Below are positions 1-5,706 of a stretch of DNA of 5,706 nt, one piece after another. The notes under the pieces are model-generated. The model searched no databases, was not told the DNA's origin, and was given only the letters and a program-made list of their open reading frames with translations. Origin of the DNA: an uncultured Lachnospiraceae bacterium (GTDB taxonomy: Bacteria > Bacillota > Clostridia > Lachnospirales > Lachnospiraceae). The stretch's first letter is position 1, and every line of letters starts with the position of its first letter. A program made the position numbers and the translations under genes. Location of the stretch: positions 1 to 5,706 of the forward strand of contig CAMNWW010000159.1 in assembly GCA_946566415.1 (NCBI GenBank), in the 5' to 3' direction.

Positions 1-2
1 CC

Positions 3-905
3 GCGGCTGCCTCCTCCCCTTACAAAGACACCAAAGCCGAAATAGACGCCATCGTGCGGCTTAACTTTCGGGAGCTTAACCCGGAGCAGACCCTCGCCGA
101 TACAAAAGCACTCGCAGAAAAGAAAGGAGAACTTCTCTGCTCCGGCAGCGGATACGCGGCTTTTGAAAATACGATTCGGAAATTTTACAAAGAACCTGCT
201 CTTCCTGGACACCTTGACTTCTCTGCACAGCCCGGCTCTCCTTCACTCGAAGAAGACTACAGGAAACTCGCAGAATTTTTAAAAACCGGCATCTTTCCGG
301 AATATCCCATCACAGATGCTCCCCGCGATTTCCTGTCGGATGACGCACTGCATAACCGCCTTGCAGAGACTATAGAAACAAAGAACAAAAATAACTGGTA
401 CGCCCAGTACCAGCTTGGATTAAGTTTCTTTATAAAAGGGGATGCCCGTCGTGCCGAAGAATGCCTTCTCGCATCCAACGGCATTATAGAAAATCCGTGG
501 GCGCTGCACGCCCTTGCTGTATTGGAATTACAATCCGGCAACGAAAAACAGGCCGCCTCCTATATCGCAGCAGGCTATGCCTATAGAAAGCATGACCAGT
601 CCTACGTGAAAGAGACCTGGAAAATCCTTCTTCTGTGCCACGCTTATGACACGGTGATCTCCATGTATGAATCGCTTCCAGAAAAATTCCAGGAGGAGAG
701 CCGCATCCGATTTGGGTATCTGCAGGCGCTGTCCCATGCGGGACGAGAAACGGAAGTCCTCGGCTACCTTGAGCATACGGATTTTGTGCTGGATGACTTA
801 AGGGAAGGGGAAAAGGCTCTGGGAGAGCTGTGGCGCACGGTGTATAAAAAAGTACATGGGAAAGACGGGGAACTGCCCCGGAGATATAATTTTGAATCGC
901 TTTAG
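3..905 (+). CDS. C-terminal part of a TPR-containing protein, probably DUF5107 family (5' partial)
   Basis: The frame is open from the left edge (first full codon at 3) to TAG at 903-905, giving 300 residues with no stop, so the true start lies outside the window. A GTG at 54 is an internal valine with no ribosome binding site, not a convincing start. The visible part is helical and TPR-like. One unit lies around residues 131-159 (NWYAQYQLGLSFF then GDARRAEECL) and another around 165-193 (NPWALHALAVLELQSGNEKQAASY), followed by more helical hairpins. Near the end, around 264-277, DDLREGEKALGELW resembles, from memory, the conserved tail of long clostridial DUF5107/TPR proteins, which carry a sugar-mutarotase-like domain upstream. 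That domain is not visible here. The family's function is unsettled and a link to carbohydrate metabolism is only suggested. It converges on the operon to its right and is probably unrelated to it. Coding status is solid; the family name is tentative. Confidence 0.75.
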   Translation, partial: AAASSPYKDTKAEIDAIVRLNFRELNPEQTLADTKALAEKKGELLCSGSGYAAFENTIRKFYKEPALPGHLDFSAQPGSPSLEEDYRKLAEFLKTGIFPEYPITDAPRDFLSDDALHNRLAETIETKNKNNWYAQYQLGLSFFIKGDARRAEECLLASNGIIENPWALHALAVLELQSGNEKQAASYIAAGYAYRKHDQSYVKETWKILLLCHAYDTVISMYESLPEKFQEESRIRFGYLQALSHAGRETEVLGYLEHTDFVLDDLREGEKALGELWRTVYKKVHGKDGELPRRYNFESL

Positions 906-919
906 ATAAAGAAATGTAC

Positions 920-948
920 GGGCAGAGCCGAAGTTTCCGGTTCTGCCC
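920..948. terminator. Hairpin terminator between convergent genes, probably bidirectional
   Basis: An 11-bp stem (GGGCAGAGCCG at 920-930 against CGGTTCTGCCC at 938-948, with one G-U type pair) closes a 7-nt loop. It sits 15 nt after the stop of the + strand TPR gene and 15 nt after the stop of the - strand dhaL-like gene. On the + strand it is followed by a short T run at 956-959. On the - strand the following bases are also T-rich (complement of 904-916). Neither tail is a perfect U tract, but the position between two converging stops fits a shared Rho-independent terminator. Confidence 0.65.
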
Positions 949-963
949 ACATAAGTTTTCTGC

Positions 964-1599
964 TCACTGTACCTCTGCATACTCTTTCATCGTCTGAAAA
1001 ATAACCCGTACAGAGACAGCCCCGGCGTCCTCATATCCCAACGTTCTTTCTCCTAGGAATTTCGCTCTTCCAAATTTCGCCACATAGTCTTTTGTTTTTT
1101 CCACACCTTCTTCCGCCGCCAATGCCGCAGCTTTTAGACTTTCTTCCAGTTCAGCACAAGCTTGCCTTTCCAGTGCAAGCACCGCTGGTTCCAACGCGTC
1201 CACCATGGTTTTATCGCCCAGTTGAGCTTTTCCTCTATGCTTTACTGCATCTAAAGAAGCTCTCATCATCTTTGCTAAAATATCCGAGTCTAAAATCTGT
1301 GCCGATGGAACATCACGAGCACCGCCCATAAACATAGAGCCAAAAATCACCCCAGACGCGCCGCCCATCGAGCCTATCATTTCCATTCCCATCGTCCGAA
1401 AAATGGTATTGATATCCGGAAACGGCCGTTTTGCTTCTAAAGCAGCTTTCGCTTTTTCCATCCCCCCTGCCATACCAGCCCCATGGTCACCGTCTCCAAT
1501 TCTGCTGTCTACTTCTGCAAGATACTGTTTTTGTCCAATAATTGCGTCGCATACATGCAACATCATGTCTGTTGCCTGCTCAACTGTCATTTCTCGCAT
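964..1599 (-). CDS. dhaL: Dihydroxyacetone kinase-like subunit L (DhaL, DAK2 domain)
   Basis: This is the nucleotide-binding subunit of a two-subunit dihydroxyacetone-type kinase. It passes phosphate to the ketose held by DhaK and acts in the cytoplasm. At 211 residues it is the usual family length. The metal/ADP motif DSRIGDGDHG supplies the three family aspartates (D31, D36, D38, numbered from the ATG at 1599). The glycine-rich loop GGASG is at 79-83, GDKTMVDAL at 128-136, and GYEDAGAVS near the C-terminus matches the usual GxxDPGA motif with E-D replacing D-P. A TTG at 1608 would extend the frame by three residues but lies only 3 nt after the AGGAG; ATG at 1599 is 12 nt away and preferred, and ATG at 1590 is possible. 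It follows the dhaK-like stop by 9 nt and is last in the operon. No DhaM follows, so whether the phosphate donor is ATP or a PTS protein cannot be told here. Confidence 0.92.
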   Translation of the reverse strand: MREMTVEQATDMMLHVCDAIIGQKQYLAEVDSRIGDGDHGAGMAGGMEKAKAALEAKRPFPDINTIFRTMGMEMIGSMGGASGVIFGSMFMGGARDVPSAQILDSDILAKMMRASLDAVKHRGKAQLGDKTMVDALEPAVLALERQACAELEESLKAAALAAEEGVEKTKDYVAKFGRAKFLGERTLGYEDAGAVSVRVIFQTMKEYAEVQ

Positions 1600-1608
1600 A
1601 CTAATCAA

Positions 1609-2442
1609 TCACTCCTCTTGGTAGACGATATTCAGTTCAAAAAGGGGCGTTGCACCAAGCCCATTTACCAGAACTGCAACTTCATCTTTCTTTGTTAATT
1701 GCAGTTCCTTTTTTAACTGTTCATACATTTTCTCAACAAGCGCATGAGCCGGCTGCATTTTGCTCCGCTCCACGCCAGGTTCTCCATGAATCCCAACACC
1801 GAACTCAATCTCATCTTCCCCAAGCTCAAACGTCGGCTTCTCATTTCCCGGCAAGCTTCCCGATGAAACAGCCAGTCCTGCACTTCTTACGTTATCTCTC
1901 GCCTTCTCCGCAATTCTGACGACCTCTTTCAAAGGAAGGCCCTCATCGCAAGCGGCCCCTGCCGTCTTAATAATAAATACATTGCCTGCGATTCCTCTGC
2001 GGTCTGTCTCCCTCTCTTTCGGTGCAGAAGTGCAATCGTCCCATACCCTGACCGTCGCAGTTTGAATGTTTTCAAACTCGCAAAGTTCCCCTGCCATGTC
2101 AAAATTCAGATTATCTCCCTCGTAATTTCCATAAAGAAACAGAATTCCTTTTCCCTGATTCACCGATTTTGCCGTCTCAAAGATTAAATTGGGATTTGGA
2201 GATGCAAACACATTGCCGCATGCAACCGCATCAGCCAAGCCCTTTCCGACAAATCCGCCAAACAACGGTTCATGTCCAGAGCCTCCGCCAATAACCAGCG
2301 TCACTTTCTCTCTCCTGAAATTTTTATAGCGATAAGCATTACAATTTCCAATTCTTTCATAATAGCGTCCATATGCCGCCAGCATACCGGATAACATCTC
2401 ATCTACAGCCTTTGATGTATCTTCATTTATAATTTTTTTCAT
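1609..2442 (-). CDS. dhaK: DhaK-like ketose-binding kinase subunit, C-terminally short
   Basis: DhaK subunits bind a short ketose through a covalent hemiaminal to a histidine. The N-terminal and central DAK1 motifs are clear: GGGSGHEP at 52-59 (H57), NYEGDNLNF at 106-114 (D110), RRGIAGNVFIIKTAGAA at 148-164, GKPTFELGEDE-like region at 202-211 and GIHGEPG at 217-223. H219 matches the substrate-linking His218 of E. coli DhaK; H57 and D110 match its His56 and Asp109. The protein is 277 residues, against about 330-356 for the family. It ends a few residues after NGLGATP (260-266), so the usual last 50-60 residues, including the TSLDMAG-type segment, are absent. The start ATG has AAGGAG at 2449-2454 with a 6-nt spacer and lies 14 nt after the reductase gene. 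Sequence around the active site (LFGGF after HEP) differs from canonical DhaK, so the substrate may be another triose or tetrose ketose. It could be a natural short paralog or a decayed gene. Confidence 0.85.
   Translation of the reverse strand: MKKIINEDTSKAVDEMLSGMLAAYGRYYERIGNCNAYRYKNFRREKVTLVIGGGSGHEPLFGGFVGKGLADAVACGNVFASPNPNLIFETAKSVNQGKGILFLYGNYEGDNLNFDMAGELCEFENIQTATVRVWDDCTSAPKERETDRRGIAGNVFIIKTAGAACDEGLPLKEVVRIAEKARDNVRSAGLAVSSGSLPGNEKPTFELGEDEIEFGVGIHGEPGVERSKMQPAHALVEKMYEQLKKELQLTKKDEVAVLVNGLGATPLFELNIVYQEE
1612..1616 (-). promoter_or_regulatory. Ribosome binding site of the dhaL-like gene, inside the end of dhaK
   Basis: AGGAG is formed by the last two Glu codons of the dhaK-like gene and is followed at once by its TGA. 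It is 12 nt from ATG at 1599, 21 nt from ATG at 1590 and 3 nt from TTG at 1608. The spacing favours ATG 1599. Translation of dhaL is therefore probably coupled to termination on dhaK. Confidence 0.6.
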
Positions 2443-2456
2443 ACGCAGCTCCTTTT

Positions 2457-3440
2457 CTAAAGATGATACTTCGCCATCAGCTTTTCAATTTCCCGAATAT
2501 CGCCTTCTTCCAGCTTCACTTCTAAGGCTTTCGCAATATCCTCCACTTGGAATACCCTTCTCGCCCCTGATATGACATTGATATCCTCGCCCTGTGCATG
2601 CAGAAAAGCAATTGCCAGATGTGTACACGTACAATGATAATCCTCGCAAATCTTATTCAGTTCGTCTACAAAATCCAGAACTTCCTGAAAACGCCCTGGC
2701 TTCCAGAGCAGAGAATCTTCCCTGGCGTCTCCCGGCTGTATGACATAATCTCTCTTTACGTTGCCGGTCAAAAGTCCTCTCTCCAGCGGCATATATGCGT
2801 GAAACGACATTCCTTTCTCCCGGCACAGCGGAAGAATTTCTTTCTCTGCGTTTCTGTCCAGCATACTATAATGTCCCTGAATGATATCAATCTCACCGCA
2901 GGACGTATACGCCAGAATTTCCTCCGGCATCATATTGGAAGAGCCGATTGCACGGATTTTTCCTTCTTTCTTTAATTCCATAAGCGTCCCAACTGTCTCT
3001 TCCACCGGAGTCATCACAGGCGGACACGCCGGATTGTGCGTGTAGTAAATGTCAATATAATCCGTCCCCAGCCTCTTTAGACTTCGCTCAATCTCTGTTC
3101 GAATCGCACGGGCCGTTAAGTTTCTTGTCACGCGATGACCATCTTTTTCAAATCGAAAACTTCCTTCCTCATCGTCCCACCACAATCCGCATTTTGTAGA
3201 AATCACATACTGGGAACGATTCCCCGAAATAGCTTTTCCCACTATTTCCTCACTGTGTCCGAATCCGTAAACAGGAGCCGTATCAATGGTATTGATTCCA
3301 AGCTCCAACGCTCTGTGAATTGTCTTTATGGATTCCTCATCATCGGAATTGCGCCACCACGTGCCTCCTCCGATTCCCATAGCTCCAAGTGTGATCGCAG
3401 ATGCCTTGACATCGGATTTTCCAATATTCATATATCTCAT
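2457..3440 (-). CDS. Aldo/keto reductase, IolS-like
   Basis: A cytoplasmic NAD(P)H-dependent aldo/keto reductase of 327 residues, full length for the family. The catalytic tetrad is complete: D53 and Y58 in DTAPVYG, K83 in STKCG, and H135 in YYTHNP. The family segment SLKRLGTDYIDIYYTH is at 120-135, followed by a KEGKIRAIGSSN strand that closes the barrel. The later stretch QGHYSMLDRNAEKEILPLCREKG resembles B. subtilis IolS (AKR11) and its relatives more than the short AKR5-type enzymes. The C-terminal NAD(P) segment INVISGARRVFQVEDIAKAL is present. The start ATG overlaps the amidohydrolase stop by 4 nt (ATGA) with GGAGG at 3448-3452 and a 7-nt spacer, which is typical of translational coupling. 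The substrate cannot be read from sequence; its position between an amidohydrolase and a ketose-kinase pair suggests a small carbonyl compound or sugar-like metabolite. Family certain, substrate unknown. Confidence 0.93.
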   Translation of the reverse strand: MRYMNIGKSDVKASAITLGAMGIGGGTWWRNSDDEESIKTIHRALELGINTIDTAPVYGFGHSEEIVGKAISGNRSQYVISTKCGLWWDDEEGSFRFEKDGHRVTRNLTARAIRTEIERSLKRLGTDYIDIYYTHNPACPPVMTPVEETVGTLMELKKEGKIRAIGSSNMMPEEILAYTSCGEIDIIQGHYSMLDRNAEKEILPLCREKGMSFHAYMPLERGLLTGNVKRDYVIQPGDAREDSLLWKPGRFQEVLDFVDELNKICEDYHCTCTHLAIAFLHAQGEDINVISGARRVFQVEDIAKALEVKLEEGDIREIEKLMAKYHL

Positions 3441-4627
3441 TTTTCTGCCTCCATCTCTATAAATGCCAATATCACTTCCAAAATAGCCATAACGCCGTAG
3501 GGAAGCCCTTTCTCATTTAAGCGAAATCCGCTGTTATGGGTTGGGAACACGGTTCCGTCCTCTTCCACCGTTCTTGCTCCTGCACGAAAATAAATCCCCT
3601 TCGTCGTCTTTAAATATTCCGAAAAATCTTCACACCCCATAACCGGCGGGTGTTCGAATACATTTTCTTCTCCAAAAGCATCTTTTAAAATTCTTTTTAT
3701 TTTCCCTGCAAGCTCCTGCTCATTTGATAAAAGCGTACAGCCTTCTTCTATCTTCACGTTTACTCTGCAGCCAGTAGCTTTTTCAAGTCCTTCAGCGCTG
3801 TCACTGATGCGCTCTTTTAGAACTTCCCTGCTTTCTATGTCCAATGTACGAATCGTTCCGCCAATCATTACTTTATCTGGAAGACTATTATAGGTATTCC
3901 CGCCATGAATTTTCGTCACGCTCAAAACTGCGGACGAAGCAGGGTCCACACACCGAGGCACGAGTGTATTTAAAGCCTCTGCCATCCTTACCGCCGCCAG
4001 CACTGTATCATTCACCAGATGCGGGAATGCAGCATGACCTTCTTTTCCTTCTATTGTTATATCAAACTTATCATTCGATGCAAAATTGGCGCCTGCATGA
4101 ACGGAAAACTGCCCCGGATATTCATCAATACTATAATGAAGCCCAAAAATGTACTCAACGCCCTCAAGCGCTCCCTGCTCTACCATTCCCTTAGCGCCGC
4201 CCGGCTGGATTTCCTCAGAGGGCTGAAACAAAAAACGGATTTCTCCTCTCAGCTTCTCTCTCATTTCCGATAATATTTTCGCCGCCATAAGGAGGGAAGC
4301 CGTGTGGCCGTCATGACCACACGCATGCATGACTCCCCTGTGTTTTGAGCAGACCCTATGGGTATCATTCTCTTCAATCGGAAGTGCATCCATATCTGCA
4401 CGAAAGGCAACACACCTGCCTTTTCTTCCCGTGTCTAAAATCCCAAGAACTCCTGTCGGTGTCAGCCGCTTCACATTCACTCCCGGAAAGCTTTTTAATC
4501 TTTCCGCCACAAATGCCGATGTTTTTCTCTCCTCAAAGCCAAGCTCCGGATATTCATGCAAATGATGAAACCATTGTGCCAGCTCTTCTTCTGCCACATA
4601 CACCTTTTCCCTTATTTCTTTACCCAT
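3437..4627 (-). CDS. M20D-family metal-dependent amidohydrolase
   Basis: A two-domain cytoplasmic zinc- or manganese-type hydrolase of the M20D group (HipO / N-acyl-amino-acid and IAA-amino-acid amidohydrolases), which cleaves amide bonds of N-acylated amino acids or related compounds. From ATG 4627 it is 396 residues, normal length. Early HLHEYPELGFEE is the family start signature. FRADMDALPI (75-84) and MHACGHDGHT (100-109) hold the metal ligands C103 and H105. FQPSEE gives the catalytic/ligand Glu pair E138/E139, GLHY gives H164, and PTHNSGF gives H364, so the site is complete. The central region from about 175 to 290 is the dimerisation domain (GKEGHAAFP, NTYNSLPD, GGTIRT). ATG 4639 and TTG 4642 are alternative starts; none has a strong ribosome binding site, and all overlap the upstream gene (8 nt for ATG 4627), pointing to coupled translation. 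M20D genes often sit beside NlpA-type binding proteins, as here. The exact substrate is unknown. Confidence 0.93.
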   Translation of the reverse strand: MGKEIREKVYVAEEELAQWFHHLHEYPELGFEERKTSAFVAERLKSFPGVNVKRLTPTGVLGILDTGRKGRCVAFRADMDALPIEENDTHRVCSKHRGVMHACGHDGHTASLLMAAKILSEMREKLRGEIRFLFQPSEEIQPGGAKGMVEQGALEGVEYIFGLHYSIDEYPGQFSVHAGANFASNDKFDITIEGKEGHAAFPHLVNDTVLAAVRMAEALNTLVPRCVDPASSAVLSVTKIHGGNTYNSLPDKVMIGGTIRTLDIESREVLKERISDSAEGLEKATGCRVNVKIEEGCTLLSNEQELAGKIKRILKDAFGEENVFEHPPVMGCEDFSEYLKTTKGIYFRAGARTVEEDGTVFPTHNSGFRLNEKGLPYGVMAILEVILAFIEMEAEK

Positions 4628-4988
4628 TCTTCTTCGCATCAAGGCGGAGCGTTCCGCCTGCCCCTACATTCTCATCTGGGTGTTCTTTAATGATCACAAC
4701 GGTATTGACTTTCTTTTCTCCGAAAAACTGCTGCGTTGTCTCCTGGATTCCCTGCACCATATCACGCTTGTACTCCACTGGTTTTCCCGGCGCCGTATAC
4801 ACAAAGCAGGTCATCTGTCCGCATTCATGCGGAGTCTGTGCATATTCCGGAATCGGATATAGATAGACATCTCTCAAATCCTTAGGGAGACGGAAGGCCT
4901 TCACCGCTGCGTCCCCGATACGTTTCACAAATTCTCTGCTTTCCTCTTCCGTAAATAAAATACTTGTTGTAATAATCACTGTCGCCAT
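4620..4988 (-). CDS. Tautomerase-superfamily-like small protein lacking an N-terminal proline
   Basis: A 122-residue protein with two beta-alpha-beta-like halves. The first is VIITTSILFTEEESREFVKR (4-23), continuing through a helix to RDVYLYPIPE. The second is QMTCFVYTAPGKPVEYKRDM (58-77), continuing through a helix to NTVVIIKEHPDENVGAGG. The phrases TEEE.REFVKRIGDAAVKAF and PDENVGAGG recall 4-oxalocrotonate tautomerase-like proteins (LTEEQKRxxVxxIT... and PxxNWGxGG), and two fused units of about 60 residues is a known arrangement. The sequence begins Met-Ala-Thr, so the catalytic Pro-1 of the classical family is absent; either the activity differs or the assignment is loose. The start has a strong AAGGAGG at 4997-5003 with an 8-nt spacer, directly after the stop of the binding-protein gene. 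Its end overlaps the amidohydrolase start. Real gene: very likely. Family: moderate confidence. Reaction: unknown. Confidence 0.7.
   Translation of the reverse strand: MATVIITTSILFTEEESREFVKRIGDAAVKAFRLPKDLRDVYLYPIPEYAQTPHECGQMTCFVYTAPGKPVEYKRDMVQGIQETTQQFFGEKKVNTVVIIKEHPDENVGAGGTLRLDAKKNG
4642..4659 (-). other. Small perfect hairpin next to the amidohydrolase start
   Basis: A 7-bp perfect inverted repeat (AGGCGGA and TCCGCCT on the - strand) with a 4-nt loop lies in the last codons of the tautomerase-like gene. It ends 2 nt before the ATG at 4639 and 14 nt before the ATG at 4627. In the mRNA it would occupy the place of a ribosome binding site, which could tie amidohydrolase translation to ribosomes arriving from upstream. 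It may also be chance within coding sequence. Confidence 0.35.
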
Positions 4989-5003
4989 AATCGCTTCCTC
5001 CTT

Positions 5004-5687
5004 TTAATAAATATCCGGCACCTCAAAAGATGGATTATCATATGTCATCTCGCCGCTCTGCAAATAATATCCAGAAGGAATCCTTGCACCGTCATATGTC
5101 TCTAACAGCCAATCCGCAAATTCCTTTGTGCACGCAGCATCATAGATATCTTTCATGTACTCTGCATCTTCATTTTCTTTCAGCGTACACAGTCCCTGGC
5201 CGCTGATATCCACACATGCCTGATCTGATTCTGTCGCAAGAATTGTACACGCTTTCTGTGTCTCTTCATCCATCTGGTTAAACGTCATCGCCGGCATTGT
5301 CTCCGCATCCAAATCCGGCAATGCTCCCACACGGCTTCTCGCATCAATCTCTTTGATCTCCAGATTCTTCGGATTTTGGGTGACATCCAGGGCAGACGGA
5401 TTTTCCGCTTCTTTATCTACCGTAATCAATCCCGCTTCTTCCAGGAGGTTTAATTCCCGTCCTCTGTTTGAATTATCATTTGCGACCGCGACAATCGCTT
5501 CTTTCGGAATCTCTTCGATCGATTCATATTTCTCGCTGATAATATAAACGGGACTGTTCGTAATCTGATCCGCATAATAAATCAGATCACTGCCATAGCT
5601 TTCATTATAAGACGCCAGATAAGGAATATTTGCAATATAGTTCAGATCATTTGATCCCTCTGCTGCCGCCTGCATAATGCTGACTGT
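5004..5687 (-). CDS. NlpA/MetQ-type ABC transporter substrate-binding protein (N-terminus missing)
   Basis: The C-terminal 227 residues of a periplasmic-type (in Gram-positives usually lipid-anchored) binding protein of the NlpA/MetQ family, which delivers methionine-like or other small ligands to an ABC importer. Family marks, counted from the first genuine residue, are: PYLASYNESYG at 22-32, NDNSNRGRELNLLEEAGLI at 70-88 (matching NDPTNxGRxLLLLxxAGLI of MetQ), LDVTQNPKNLEIKEIDA at 100-116, and the ending EFADWLLETYDGARIPSGYY. The usual VINTxYA ligand strand is altered to AMTFNQM (133-139). The region after it has four cysteines (147, 158, 167, 186), unusual for MetQ, so the ligand is probably not methionine itself. 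The signal peptide and lipobox are missing because the sequence ends in adapter at 5688; the open frame continues through adapter for five artificial codons. Its TAA is 15 nt before the tautomerase-like gene, making it the first visible gene of the operon. Family assignment is good, ligand unknown. Confidence 0.88.
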   Translation of the reverse strand, partial: TVSIMQAAAEGSNDLNYIANIPYLASYNESYGSDLIYYADQITNSPVYIISEKYESIEEIPKEAIVAVANDNSNRGRELNLLEEAGLITVDKEAENPSALDVTQNPKNLEIKEIDARSRVGALPDLDAETMPAMTFNQMDEETQKACTILATESDQACVDISGQGLCTLKENEDAEYMKDIYDAACTKEFADWLLETYDGARIPSGYYLQSGEMTYDNPSFEVPDIY

Positions 5688-5706
5688 AGATCGGAAGAGC
5701 ACACGT
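5688..5706 (+). other. Illumina TruSeq adapter remnant at the contig end
   Basis: The last 19 bases read AGATCGGAAGAGCACACGT, identical to the start of the standard TruSeq read-1 adapter. This is untrimmed sequencing adapter, not genomic DNA. On the - strand it translates as V/M-L-F-R-S, the familiar false N-terminus of proteins called at such contig ends. Genomic sequence ends at 5687. Confidence 0.97.

Noticed and set aside
1..30. Possible adapter or vector at the left edge
   Set aside because: The first bases do not match TruSeq or Nextera adapter starts and continue the TPR protein frame without a break.
54..905. GTG at 54 as the start of the left-hand gene
   Set aside because: The frame is open to the window edge, there is no Shine-Dalgarno sequence before 54, and upstream codons look coding. 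The gene is partial.
1600..1620. Frameshift or selenocysteine/readthrough at the TGA between the DhaK-like and DhaL-like genes
   Set aside because: A frameshift cannot hide about 165 missing nt in a 9-nt gap. The TGA is followed by a normally spaced ATG served by its own AGGAG, and no recoding hairpin was evident. Readthrough is kept only as something to test.
2598..2975. A 125-codon + strand open frame
   Set aside because: It is fully antisense to the aldo/keto reductase, whose conserved family segments are on the other strand. It reads like a shadow frame.
4345..4866. A 173-codon open frame on the + strand
   Set aside because: It lies antisense across the amidohydrolase and the tautomerase-like gene, both well supported by family motifs. 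Its protein has low-complexity Ser/Pro/Phe composition, no recognisable domain and no ribosome binding site.
964..5687. Internal promoters, riboswitch or mobile-element traces within the operon
   Set aside because: All intergenic gaps are 15 nt or less, with ribosome binding sites filling most of them. No convincing -35/-10 pair, inverted terminal repeat or target duplication was seen.

Overview
The window looks like one end of a draft or metagenome contig from a mid-GC Firmicute, most likely a clostridial or Lachnospiraceae-type gut bacterium. This rests on strong AGGAG-type ribosome binding sites, very tight gene packing, Lys/Glu-rich proteins, and a DUF5107/TPR-like protein beside a Dha-kinase-like gene pair. 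The taxon is inferred from style, not from a marker gene. No tRNA, rRNA, CRISPR array, insertion sequence or phage gene was seen, and no gap exceeds 300 bases.

Layout. At the left, on the + strand, is the C-terminal part of a TPR-containing protein that runs in from outside the window (3-905). It ends at a hairpin (920-948) that probably terminates transcription from both sides. Everything to the right is on the - strand and reads as one compact operon, in transcription order: NlpA/MetQ-type ABC substrate-binding protein (5687-5004, N-terminus missing), a tautomerase-like small protein (4988-4620), an M20D amidohydrolase (about 4627-3437), an IolS-like aldo/keto reductase (3440-2457), a DhaK-like kinase subunit (2442-1609) and a DhaL-like subunit (1599-964). 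Junctions are +15, -8, -4, +14 and +9 nt. The promoter must lie beyond the right edge.

How the genes may work together (inference). An amino-acid-like or N-acylated compound would be captured by the binding protein, cleaved by the amidohydrolase, rearranged by the tautomerase-like protein and reduced by the aldo/keto reductase. A short ketose-like product would then be phosphorylated by the DhaK/DhaL pair. I do not recognise this combination as a named pathway. No permease, ATPase or DhaM subunit is in the window.

Two points need care. The last 19 bases (5688-5706) are Illumina TruSeq adapter, so the right edge is an artefact and the first five codons of the open frame there are not biological. 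The DhaK-like protein has its key active-site residues but stops about 50-60 residues short of the family C-terminus. Only 9 nt then separate it from DhaL, which lies in the same reading frame.
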